From positions 3,242,019 to 3,306,018 of the forward strand of contig CM049306.1 of the NCBI GenBank assembly GCA_026874595.1: a DNA stretch of 64,000 nt, read 5' to 3'. Made by a program: the position numbers and the translations under genes. Below, piece after piece: positions 1 to 13,548 of this stretch. This DNA comes from Sipunculus nudus (taxonomy: Eukaryota; Annelida; Sipuncula; Golfingiida; Sipunculidae). Each line of letters opens with the position of its first letter. The first letter of the stretch is position 1. Under the pieces are notes generated by a model that worked only from the letters and a program-made list of their open reading frames with translations, was not told the origin of the DNA and did no database searches.

Positions 1-411
1 TGTCTGTTTATTGCTTGCTAGAAATCGAAAAAATTTCTGCAAGCATATTGGTCAGTTGCGTATGTGTTTGTCACTGTGTGTGTATCTTTGTTTGTATCCA
101 CTCTACTGGCCACAATTTTGTAGCTTTCGACCTGAAAGTTTAAGGGTTGATTGGAATACGGGATATCGCTCATACCGATACTCTCGTGTTTGGAGGTAGA
201 AAATGCCTGCCTGAAAAATTGCAGGCAAACAACTATCGCCCCTGGCGGACATCCTGTTCAGCCTATTCATTCAATACAGCTGTGTGTGTATTGAGCATGG
301 CGCTTTTAAGCGAACCTGTGAGCTTGTGCGATCGTGCAACGTCGTCGGTCGTGCGTCGTCTGTACCTTAACCATCGCTAACTAAACAACGGCAGGAGCTA
401 GCATCACCAAT
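1..411. other. No recognised feature
   Basis: Only short open frames without recognisable domains. I see no exon, RNA gene or repeat that I can support before the family A element begins. Confidence 0.5.
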
Positions 412-3044
412 TTTTAGCTCAGCTGACTATAAGTCATCTGAGCTATAGTCGTGGTCCATTGTCCGTCCGTCTGTCCGTCCGTCCGTCCGTAGATGTGGCA
501 CGTTTTGAAACCGTAAGAACTAGGAATCCAAAATTCAGCATAGTGTTAGATGTCCCAAAGATCTCCTACCAAGCCGAAAACTGGGTCTTTGCGACTTTGT
601 TCCTTTGAGAAATTAAGGAAAAACCTCAATTTTTTATTAAAAACCTATTTTCACACTTCAGGGCTGCCTAATATCAAAACCACTCATCTGGTTTTCCTCA
701 TATTTACCATAAATATTCCTCTATATAGTTCCTATGTACATGCCTGAAATTATGTCTGTATTATATAATTTAAGAAAGTTATGGGCCAGAACATAATGCA
801 TTTTGTAAAAAATCAGGAAAGATATTTGATCACTTAACACAAAACTTGTTAAAGCTATGGACTTTTTTTCAAGTAATATAACTTTAATTAATCAAAATTA
901 AATTGTATACCCAAAATTAGATCAAAATCTTTTAATTTTTTTTTTAAATATTAACAAAAATAAAAAATTGGTACCTTAAATTTTGCCTAACTTTGACCAT
1001 GGCACGTTTTTTTCCTGTAAGTACTGTGGACTTAATTTTCTCAGCATGTTTTTGTTAGCATTTTGTCTGTTAACACCAAAAATTTGAAACCATTTGATCA
1101 AAAACTGTAGATTTTATTCAAGTTTTCAAGCACCATGTAACATATTGTTTACATCAGGCTAGTGTTATGCAGTTTGCAAGAGCTCAGCTCCCCAGCTTAA
1201 GCTCTCAGTTCGTAAAATTTGGCATACAATTAGATGTCTCCAAAATCCCCTATCATGCCAAGAATTTGGTCACTAGGACTTAATACCTTCGAGATATTAA
1301 TGAAAAACTTCATTTTTCCATTAAAAACCCATTGTTACACTTCAAGACTGCCTAATATCAAAACCACTGATCTGACTTTAATCATATATAATATACATAT
1401 TTTTCTATACATTCTCTATGTACATGCCAGAAATGATGTCAGTATTGCGTAATTGTTTTAAGTTATGGGCCAAAACATAATGCACTTTGTAAAAAATCAA
1501 GAAATATATTTACTCCCTTAACAAGAGGATTGCTGAAGCTAGAGATTTTTTTGTCAGGGATGTAACATTATTTAATCAAGATTCAATTGAATACCCAAAA
1601 TTAGTTCTGAATTTTTCAAATTTTAAAAGTTATTAGTATAAATATAAAATTAGTACCTTAAATTTTGCTCAAGTTTGACCATGGCATGTTTGTTTCCTGT
1701 GAGCACTGTTGATATTATTTTCATATCATGCACACATAAAGATTTCAGCTTTTTAGTTTAAAAAGCTGAAAGAAATTGGCAAAAAATTGTAGATTTTATT
1801 AATGTTTTTATGAGACCATGTCAGACCTTGGCTCTCTGTAGCACCTCTTGAGTCACCTGTATGTTGACCTCGTTGAACTTTCAGCAAACTATGCATGCTT
1901 GAGGCGAGGCATAAACTGGGGCTCCAGGCAGCTTATTATATAATGGCCAGCCACAGTTGATCCAGGTGTCTAACCCAACTCATCTGGTAGTTTTAACCAA
2001 CAACATAACAATAAACAATAAATTAATAAATTTTTATTGGTTTTTAATAACAAATTAAAGAAAAATAGAAAAGGAATTTGTTAGTTGATTATAACAGGAA
2101 ATTTACTTGCAGTTACCGATGATATAAGAATCTTGTATCGATGGATAGAATGTCACGTATTCCAAATAACACCATGCAGTCACCTATGGTATTTTTCAGT
2201 TCAATTTTAATGATAAAAAAGTAAATCATATTATTCATTACTAATCATTGGGGATCATATGAAGGAAATTAATGATAGACAAAGATGCAGTTGATAATAT
2301 TATTGTCTAGATTCCTACTGTGTCTATAGTTAGTACATTGATGTGAAATTAGTCCAAATTGAATATATTACATTTTTTTAAATATAAATAAAAGCCATAA
2401 AACCAGGTACTTATGATCATTATTTAAATGTGTGAATTTTGTGTATTCTGGATTCTCAACATCATTGTTTGGTGAAAACTGAATTAATACCAGACATGGT
2501 GAGAATACTTTGCAATTGTATTTAAACACGAATATGAATATGTACTCCATTATAAAATTTCTTTCATAAGAATGGGAATTCAAGTAAAAATGAAAGTATA
2601 TGAATACCAGTGCAAATACTTCAAAATGTATTAATGAATGCATTCATGAATATATTCTTTAATATAATTTTAATAATCATTTCAGTTATATTTTATTTAG
2701 AAAAAAATCATACAATTCTCTTATTTTTAATAAAAATTATATTTGGGACAATATTTGTAATTTTTTTAATAAATAGTTAAACTCTTATATTATATGTTCT
2801 GCTTATAAGTTATATGGCAAAGTCAAAATCTGTGTGACAAACGCTCTCCATTTGTTAATAAAATAAATGAAATTAATCCTCTTTCCTGTCTCCAAAGGTA
2901 CTATCAAAATCATACATAAGCTAAACAACAACAACTCATAATACAGCTTTTTTATTACCACATAAAACCAGCATGTGCCTCATTTCTAAATCATATTTTT
3001 TTATCATATATAACAGCTGAGCGCCGTGACCCATAGGTCCCTTG
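412..3044 (+). mobile_element. Family A Helentron-like non-autonomous element, copy A1
   Basis: The 5' end carries a foldback, AGCTCAG...CTGAGCT, near 416-444, followed by a gtccgtccgt tract. The 3' end at about 3,014-3,044 reads AGCTGAGCGCC, then the near-palindrome GACCCATAGGTC, then CTTG. AGCTCAG at the 5' end is the inverse of CTGAGC near the 3' end, the asymmetric terminal inverted repeat plus 3' hairpin design known for Helitron2/Helentron elements. The interior has two diverged tandem units of about 684 bp (compare 550 with 1,234). No protein is encoded. The same ends recur at 12,044-18,543 and, inverted, at 49,970-50,179. The family assignment is inferred from structure. Confidence 0.6.
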
Positions 3045-4135
3045 TTTGTTGACCTCTGACCTTTCCTCTCTGCCCAGCGTCCATAGTGCGTGTTTTTCCA
3101 TACATAAACCCACATATCTCAGGAACCAAATGACCGATCAGGCTTTAAGGCAAACTTTTGCACAAATGTAGCCCTTGGAAACCTTTTTAACATACACTAA
3201 AAATGATGGTACCACCTGCAACCATTATTGCACAGCGTCCATCTGTTCATCTGCCTTGGGATAAAATTACTCCTATCTCTGCATTGGTTTGACTTATCCA
3301 CCTGAAATTTTGCATGTGTATACATCCAGGATAGCTTTCTTGATTTTATGACAGGTGGCGCCATCTACATTAACGTTAACGCTGCAGACATCCAAGCTCA
3401 TATCTTGGGAACCATCGGACCGATTCGGCCAAAATAATACATGTGTATAAATCTCGCATAACTCTTCATCATTCGCAAAACTGGTGGCGCCACCTGCAAC
3501 CATTTTTGCACAGCGTCCATCTGTTCATCTGCCTTGGTTAAAATCACTCATATCTCGGCAGTGGTTTGACTTATCCAAATGAAATTTTGCATGTGTATAC
3601 ATCCTGAAAAGCTTTCTTGATATAATGACAGGTGGCGCTACCTACATTCACGTTAACGCTGCAGACATCCAAGCTCATATCCCGGGAACCGTCTGACCGA
3701 TTAGGCCAAAATTTTGCATGTGTATGGATCTAACATTGCTCTTCATCATACGCAAAACCGGTATCGCCGCCTGCAACCATTTTTGCACAGCGTCAATCTG
3801 TTCATCTGCCATGGTTAAAATCACTCATATCTCGGCATTGGTTTGACTTATCCACCTGAAATTTTGCATGTGTATACATCCTGAAAAGCTTTCTTGATTT
3901 AATGACAGTTGGCGCCACCTGCCATGGTTAAAATCACTCATATCTCGGCAGTGGATGGACTTATCCACCTGAAATTTTGCAGGTTTATACATCCTGGACA
4001 GCTTTCTTGATTCATAGACAGGTATCGCCACCTACATACACGTTTACGCTGCAGACATCCAAGCTCATATCTTGGGAACCGTTTGACCGATTGGGCCAAA
4101 ATTTTGCGTGTGTATAGATGTAAGATGGTCTAGTC
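3045..4135 (+). mobile_element. Family B repeat, copy B1 (internal tandem units)
   Basis: Starts immediately after A1 with gttgacctctgacctttc, which is close to the start of B2 at about 5,777. It contains tandem units of about 280 bp with recurring phrases such as tttttgcacagcgtccatct and ctgcagacatccaagctcat, and with ggtggcgcCacct cores. A second copy occupies 5,777-8,575. Short open frames across it only reflect the repeats. The exact 3' end is unclear. Confidence 0.55.
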
Positions 4136-5624
4136 AATTGTCATCTCAGATGTGTCAGAATGTCCGTCTGTTTGTAAATTGTCGTCAAATTCGCCTCCCT
4201 GCTTGTTCTTTCGTCTGACATATGGCAATTCAAAGGACAGATTTTTTAGCAATCCCTCTGAATGTTATACTGTTGATAGAACAATTGAAATTATAGAAAT
4301 TTGTCTATCAGAGTAAATAGGTCAAAGGTCATGGTAATAAAAAAAACATTGCTTTTTCATCATATCTACGTCAAAATTCACAAACGGTAGTTAAAATTTT
4401 ATTCGACATTCCATAGCCTTCCTTCTGAATTGTAGCTGCATCAATCTTCTGTTGCCATGGTTACGCATTTTTTTTTGGGGGGGGGGGGGGGGATGGGGAT
4501 GGGGAAATTTATGATATTCAAAAATATGGGGTCTCATTTTTCTAACTTTTTTACTTTTAAATATAGAGATAGAGAATTGTAGCTTTTTGCTTCAGGCAGC
4601 ATTGGTTCAGTTTAACTTGATTTTTAACTAAATTTTACTAAATATCGTATCATTTAATTTTATATATATATGCCTGGAGGCGCATTAAATGGCTGTTGCC
4701 CATAAAGGCCTTGGGGCGCATTAGATACACTGACTGGGCACAAAAATATGCAACGCTGTGAATGTAGTTGGAGATGCAAAGTGCCATAGCAATGCCTTTT
4801 TTAATACAATAAATTTGTAGAATACCCAAATTTAATTTAAACTGAAAGTAAGCCCACCTGAAAGAAGTCCTGCACAAAGCCATGAACGCCCTCTAGTGGT
4901 GAAGAATGCTGGTTAAACGGGACATTTTGTGTTCTTTATATAGATTTACACTACATGCAACAGTGTTTAACCCTGACTGACATTATATGAAATAATAAAA
5001 TAATTAGAATAAATAAGACCCTACTTGACGGAATCTTAAAACTTGGCTAGAGACAATCGGCTGAATCGTTGTGTCGCAAGAGATCGATTTAGTTGGCAGA
5101 AGGCCAATACATAGTAATGTGCTCGTAACATTATGTTATTGTCAGTGACCGGTTTTCAGTATTTATTCCCTTATATAAAAATAAACCCACAGTTCACGGG
5201 CTGTCAATTTTGTCTATATCCATATGTTGATGACATGGGGGGGGGGGCGGAATAAATGGTTCTGATCGAAAGACACCTGGTTGCAAATCAGACGAATCAG
5301 TGATATATAATTAAAAAAGGGACTGTGTTGCTTCATATGCTAGTATTCTCACACTAATTAGTGCCCTTTTAATTTCCGCACGTGCATTTTACCACCGTAG
5401 GTTACAAACCGTTTTCTCTGTCAACATTGGCATATTTACCATACTGACAGCCCGAAGATATACAAGCTCATACCACATACTAAGAATCTAGTTCATTAAT
5501 GTGTGTCCAGAATAAGCCAGAAATCTTACAAATAAGGAAGGTGAATAACAGGCTGTAAATGAATTGTGGGTCTCTGAAATTTGATAAAAACATCGGCTTT
5601 CTATCATTATTTTTCGAAAAAAAA
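4136..5624. other. No gene; G-tracts only
   Basis: AT-rich sequence with a pure G run near 4,478-4,492, a shorter one near 5,238, and a TATATATA patch near 4,663. No exon with usable splice sites or recognisable protein was seen on either strand. Confidence 0.45.
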
Positions 5625-8575
5625 GTTTTGCGGATACTATGCCTTTGACCGGGTTCCGCCGTCTCCGCCGCCGCCGCGTTCGTTTCCGGAGCACTCTTCT
5701 GAACCCACTGGACAATTTTTTTCGAAAATTGACCCTATTATTGGGTCATATGTGAACTGGTTTCTAACAATTTTGCGTTGACCTTCGACCTTTCGTCTCT
5801 GCAGTGCGTCCGTCTGTGCGTCTGTCTTCACACATTAACCCACATACCTTCAGACTTGTTTGACCAATCGGTCTGAAATTTTGCAAGAATGTTGCTCTTG
5901 GATAGCTTTATATCAGACACAAAAACTGGTGGCGCCCCCTGCAACCATTTTGCTTAGCGTTCATCTGTTCGTCTGCCATGGGTTAACATCACTCATATCT
6001 CTGAAGTGGTTGGATTATTGTTACGAAGACAAATAAATGAGGGGAAATTTCTGGGCCGATCCGGGAGTCGAACACAGGTCGGTGGCGCACAAGTCCGGCG
6101 AACCAACCGCTTCGCTAAAAAAAAACAAGCTTCACTAGCGAGACAGTTCGGTCACCCCGTGACACACCCCCTCTTAAGAGCGTTCTGCTATCAGAACAAG
6201 ACTAATTTTCCCCAGGAGTCACACTCTGGTGAGCTTATTCCGGGAGTCGAACCTAGGTCGGTGGCGCACAAGTCCAGCGAACCAACCGCTTCGCTAGCAA
6301 AGCAAGCTTCACTAGCGAGACAGTTCGGTCCGCTTTTTTATGTGCACCCCGTAACACTATCTACCTAACATTTGGCATGTGTATAAATCCTAAATAGTAT
6401 TCTTGATTTAATGACAGGTGGCAGACATCCATGCTAATATCTTAGGACTGGTTTGACGTATTCTCCTGAAATTATGCTCATTATCATGCACAAAACTGGT
6501 GGCGTCACCTGCAACCATTTTTGCACAGCGTCCGTCTGTTTGTCTGCCGTTGGATAAAATCACTCATACCTCGGCAGTAGTTTGACTTATCCGAATAGCC
6601 TTCTCGAGTTTGTGGCAGGTGGCGCCACCTACATATACGTGTATACTGCAGATATCCATGCTAATATCTTAGGACTGGTCAGATGTATCGACCTGAACGT
6701 TTGCATGTGTATAGATCTCATATAGTTCTTAATCATACGCACCTGCAACCATTTTTGCACAGCATCCTTCTGTTTGTCTGCACCGGGACAAAATCACTCA
6801 TATCTCGGCAATGGTTTGATTAATCCGCCTAAAATGTTGCATATGTTTACATCTTGGATAGCTTTCTTGATTTTGTGGCAGGTAGCGCATCCTACATTCA
6901 CGTTTATGCAGCAGACATCCATGCTAATATCTCAGGACTAGTAAGACGTATCGACCTGAAGTTTTGCATGAGTATAGACCTTACATAGCTTCACAGCTTT
7001 TAAAATTGTTTGCCTAATTTATAACCGTTTTTGCATGGTGTCCATCTGTTCATCGGCCTAGGGTAAAAATTACTAAAATTACAGCAGTAGTTTGACTTAT
7101 CCACTTGAAATTTGCATATGTATACATCTTTGATAGCTTTCTCTTTCAAATAACAGGTGGCACCACCTACAATCATGTTTACGTGGCAGCTATCCATGCT
7201 AATATGCAACACATCTCCCTCTATTTCCCCTTGCCACTCAATCCTTGCCTCACTTCACCCGCCCAACACTCTGATTTCGGCGGATACACATAATCGCTTG
7301 TCGACTACCCGTATTCTAATTATCCTCGGTGGTATTGCGATTCAGTATATGATAAAGATGTCACATTCATCTATACGTCTTTATTGGATTCCTTTCTTCG
7401 TCAGTAATAATTAACGTTATAGCACAAGCCCTTGATAATTTGATTAACATCTGTTTAATTGCCCGTGTCCACATCATTTGTGCGGGACATCTAAGTGTTA
7501 TCTTGAATTACATTAACATTTAGAGCCTGTACCTGAACAGTAGAATATTCAGTTGAAAGTTCGTATGGCCATACTGGCTCAAAAATTATTTAAATGATTT
7601 AAATTTATATTTTAGCAAACCTATAAGAGAATGCCAAGGCACGTTTATCGTACATAGCACTCGAGTAATAGCACCCATACTCGGAAACGACTGGAGCTAG
7701 CTTTCCCTAATATTATGCAAACGTCGGTCACATGTCAAACATTGTTTGTTGAGGTTGTATATGAGGTTTTGTGCTGAAGTATATTTTCGCCGAGTTACGG
7801 GGAAGCTGAACTTAGTCCTTTGGCCAGGTAACCATGATACGATTCAGAAACGGTATCAGCTAGCTACTCTCACCAAATATATGCAGATGTTGGTCACATG
7901 TTGAAATGGAGGTTTCAAATTTGGACACGTGTGCTACTACCTGGACTCGAGAACTTCGGTCAGCCCTGGTCAGAAGTATGAGCTTTCTCGAAAACATGAC
8001 AGGTGGCGCTACTTAATTTGTTTATGCGTAGTATACACATGTTCTTTCTCATATTCTAATGAGCATTTTGACAAACTGGCCTGGAATGTTCCATGTAACA
8101 GATTTTAGCAGGTTTATTTCACAAGACTACTGGTGAAACCATCTTAATTACTCCTGTTTTTGGGGGAAAGCACGCGCGTATTTTATGAGTGGTTTAATGT
8201 TGTGGCCTGAAATAGTGCATTTCCATACATCTTGGATAGCTTTCTCGTACACATGACTGGTGGCGAAACTACAAATGTTTTTAGTGGTGTCCACCCATGC
8301 ACATATCTAAAAAGTGGTTTGACGTATTGGTCTGAAATTTTGCATTTCGTTGGAGCTTCGATTGCTCTGTTCCGTACACAAGACTGATGACACCACCTGT
8401 TAGGCCTATTGTTTACTGCGTCCCCTCTATCACTGCACATATCTCAGGAGTGGTTGGACGTGTTGGCCTGAAGTGTTTGCATGTCCATAGAGCTTTGATA
8501 GCGTTATCTCGTATACAGGAATGGTAGCACCACCTACAATAATTTTGTATGGTGTCCGTCTGTGCTACTGAGTGA
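5625..8575 (+). mobile_element. Family B repeat, copy B2, interrupted by an insertion
   Basis: The start holds a short fragment resembling the family D head (gcggatactatgcc followed by a CCG-rich stretch at 5,650-5,680). From about 5,777 it is family B: gttgaccttcgacctttcgt, then repeated units with ggtggcgccacct and tttgcacagcgtcc phrases that become more diverged toward 8,575. The repeat is broken cleanly at 6,019-6,356 by a tRNA-derived insertion. No coding capacity is seen. Confidence 0.5.
6019..6356 (-). mobile_element. tRNA-derived element with two tRNA-like heads
   Basis: Bounded by TGTTACG at 6,019 and CGTAACA ending at 6,356, inside a family B unit. On the minus strand it holds two copies of a tRNA-like head (about 6,060-6,118 and 6,238-6,296). 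Each has an A-box-like TAGCGAAGCGG and a B box: GGTTCGACTCC in the left-hand minus-strand copy (perfect against GGTTCGANNCC) and TGTTCGACTCC in the other. The spacing suits RNA polymerase III promoters. It could be a dimeric SINE or a small element that captured a tRNA-like unit. It is not a functional tRNA: I cannot build a full acceptor stem. Confidence 0.55.
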
Positions 8576-8769
8576 AAATCCCCCTTTTATTCATTTATTT
8601 TAATACAGTGAACATGTCTTAGGCCTATTGAGCCACCTATGTATTATATCAACAGATTCATTCCTATTATCTTTTTTGTTCACAACACAGAATTATTCTA
8701 CGAATTTATATTGATTTGGAGAAAGTGTAGCCCAGTAACCAAAAAAACATTGCTTTTACTATGCGATCA
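8576..8769. other. Spacer without recognised features
   Basis: Short AT-rich spacer between the B2 repeat and the 35-bp array. Confidence 0.4.
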
Positions 8770-8975
8770 GATGGGCGAACCCTTAGTTACGGATCTTAAT
8801 TGATGATGGGCGAACCCTTAGTTACGGATCTTAATTGATGATGGGCGAACTCTAGTTTCGGATCTTAATTGATGATGGGCGAACTTTAGTTAAGGATCTT
8901 AATTGATGATGGGCGAACTTTAGTTAAGGATCTTAATTGATGATGGGCGAACTTTAGTTACGGATCTTAACTGAT
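8770..8975 (+). repeat. 35-bp minisatellite, 6 copies
   Basis: Units begin with GATGGGCGAAC at 8,770, 8,805, 8,840, 8,874, 8,908 and 8,942, so the period is 34-35 bp. Copies differ by a few bases (cccttagttacgg, ctctagtttcgg, ctttagttaagg). Confidence 0.9.
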
Positions 8976-10433
<1,458 letters not shown>

Positions 10434-10500
10434 GTGCTTATGTGCGTGTTTGAAAAAAGTTGCGAGTCATCCCCTCCCCCTTGAAGACAAATTGACGCCA

Positions 10501-10534
<34 letters not shown>

Positions 10535-10536
<2 letters not shown>

Positions 10537-10598
10537 TAAAACTGATGACAGGATAAATATATATATATATATATATTTATCCTGTCATCAGTTTTAGT
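10535..10598. repeat. Perfect 64-bp palindrome with an AT core
   Basis: Two 24-bp arms, beginning ACTAAAACTGATGAC on the left and ending GTCATCAGTTTTAGT on the right, flank an (AT)8 core at 10,559-10,574. The whole block is self-complementary. It can extrude as a cruciform and may be the remnant of a foldback element. Confidence 0.9.
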
Positions 10599-10599
10599 T

Positions 10600-12043
10600 T
10601 AATAGGTATGGCGGTCTTCATTCGTCTGTTTCTTATTCTTTCATTTTCTTTTTTACTGCACTGTAACTTGATGTACGGTAAATTTTGTAGCTTTTTATGC
10701 CCAAATACAAACATTCACTTAAAGTTTATCGCTTTTACACTTTTTGAAAGGGCACCATTTATAAATAGCCTATATAGTTTTAGATAATTATAAATTATGC
10801 TAGGCCTCAACGCGACAACTATTTCCCTCTACAAAGAGTCAAACCTCCGTTTAATGACTGGTTGACATATAGCCATGACGACTGTCGTTAATTACACATA
10901 CAATTAATCCTTACAGTGAAGCACGCGGCCTCACTATATACTAGTGACACGCCCACCATCATCGTCAGGTGGGCTGCGTCAAACACTGGGCTCTGATTGG
11001 CCAACCAGCTGGCAAGGTGAAGGTCGCTGTAACAACTGGATCAAACTGGCCAAGGTTGGAGAGAACAGCTGCTTTGATAAAGGTGTTGTCGGAGCAGTTG
11101 ACCAGCGGTCAGTAACTACAAAGTCGTCACATATCAGAATACTTAGGGTTCATTATTATTGTTGTAAGTATTTTGTTACGTTTAACCAGTATTTTGTGGT
11201 CTCTAAATTGTGTGTACGTGACATGAACGGTCATTTTTGTATTGATCGACTTGTTTTGCTGCATGCGAAGAAATTTAAGATCAGCTTTTCGGGCCTGACA
11301 TAGTGAAAACAGCCCCATTATTGCATCATCATGTAAGGCGGCCCTAGGTAGCTGTATTTCTGTTGTTAATAATAAAAAATATGGTATTTTTTATCAGAAC
11401 CAGGTGGACTGAATATGTTCTTATTCTGATTTTGCTGTTCTCTTTTGTGTGTGTATTATCGTCGGTACTGGTGCCGTTAAAAAACGGTACTGGGTTTTTA
11501 TAGTCCATTTCACCACCTGCTGTCCACCTGTTTTTTGTAGATAATTTACTTAAAAGTTTATATTTTTCAATATTTTCCAAGTAAACAACATATGGAAGTG
11601 ACTACCTAATATGGCAGTTATAAATTTTACAATAAATCCGCCGTTCATGTTTCACAACATTTTAGTCTCTTTATCATGATCTGGCAGATATTGTGTGTCC
11701 CTCCATAAGTAGCCATCTTTGTTTTAGCTGGTTATATTTTTTAGAGTGTTTACATGAGATCATCCAATCAGCAGCTGTCAGTTGAGGCTGTTTTTGCATG
11801 TGACCAATGACCTTGACCGCCATAAGTGGGTCTTATATGTTGTAAAATGTAGACTGATTTCTCATATTTTCAGAAAATTCTATTACTCAAATATGGCATA
11901 AGGTAGGAATTTAGTTACCTAGTTGAAAATTAGGTTCTGTAATCCTCTCCTCTACACTATAATTGTTTCCCTTGAAATGTACCTAATAAAATTTTCATAG
12001 CAAAAAACAGGTGGACACGAGGGGATGAAACGGACTACAGTAA
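10600..12043. other. No supported gene; promoter-like GC-richer patch
   Basis: At about 10,920-11,165 the sequence becomes richer in GC, contains an inverted CCAAT box (ATTGG near 10,998) and ends at a possible donor (gttGTAAGTattt near 11,164). It could be an upstream untranslated exon, but I see no partner exon and no protein signal. The rest is ordinary AT-rich sequence. Confidence 0.25.
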
Positions 12044-13548
12044 TTTTAGCTCAGCTGACTATAAGTCATCTGAGCTATAGTCGTGGTCCGTCGTCCGTCT
12101 GACCGTCCGTCTATTTACAGGGCACGTTTCAAAACCGTTGGACCTACGAATCCAAAACTTTGCATACCATTAGATGTCCCCAAAATCTCCTACCATACTG
12201 GAAATTGGGTCATTAGGACTGTGTTCCTTTGAGATATTAAGGAAAAACCTCCGTTTTCCATTAAAAAACCATTGTTACACTTCAAGGCTGCCTAATGTCA
12301 AAACCACTGATCTGTTTTTGATCATATTTAGTATTCATTTTCTTCCATACATTTTCTATGAACATACAAAAAATTAGGTCAGTATTAGGTATTATTTGAA
12401 GTTATTGGCCCAAATATAATGCAATTTTTAAAAAATCAGGAAATATATTTACTCACCTTGTATGAGAATTGCTGAAGCTGGAGACTTTTTTTCAGGAATA
12501 TAACTTTATTTAATCAAGATTCAATTGTTTACCCAAAATTAGATCTGAATTTTGCAAATTTGTCAAGTTATTAACATAAATAAAAAATCAATGCCTTAAA
12601 TTTTGTCCAACTTTGGCAATGGCACGTTTTTTCCCTGGAAGCACTGTTTGATTTAATTTTCACAACATATATACATAAGGATTTAATCTTTTAAAATCTG
12701 AAATTTCAAAGGAATTGATTGAAAAGGGTAACTTTTCAAGTTTCCATACACCATTTCAGTGTTGTTTACATCTAGCCCACCTGGTAGTACAGCCTTCACT
12801 TGCATTGTGTAACTGGCCCCAGGCAGCTTGCCTTGGCTCAGCTTGGCCACTACTAGCAAGCTTCCCCTCTGCCCTGCACTCCCCCCCCCCCCCCCCCCCC
12901 CCGATGGTGCATCAACTAGATGAATTATGTTATTTTCTGTATTTTATTTTATTCTTGGCTATGCTTCATTTTAGATTTGGTATTGTACCACCAGGGTTAC
13001 AATGATTAAAGAGCACATTGTATTGTGTCCACAATGTGATGTATTGGTATGAAAGTGTGGATGTTCATCAAATAAGTAATTCCTTACTTTAGAAAAGAAA
13101 AAACTTTACCAGGTGTGAAATTGACTATTAATTCCAGTTATAAATTATAGCTGAGATAGTATTTAGCACAATGATAATGGTTGTCCCTCATTCAACCAAC
13201 AGTGTGTATACTTTATTTGAAAAGATGTTTTTATTTTATCAAATTTACTGAATCTTTTATTTCAATTCAGTGAATAAAATTAAGCATGTAATGAAAACTC
13301 CAATGTGCAAAACTTTTAAATGGTGATTCAAGGAATAATCTTGTAGATGCCATGTTGTGGCATTATTGTATCCCCAGACAAAGTCGGGGGATACTATGTT
13401 TTCATACTGGTCCCGCCGCCTCCGCATATGAGTCTTGTTGGCGTGATAACTCAAAAAATATTTCATGGATCTTTACCAAACTTGGTATATGTATAGATAT
13501 GGGTAAGAGGACGACACCTATTTAAAATGAGGTCATGACCTTTACTAG

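Noticed and set aside
6060-6118. Functional tRNA gene
   Set aside because: A and B boxes are present, but no complete acceptor stem can be built and the head is duplicated inside a mobile element.
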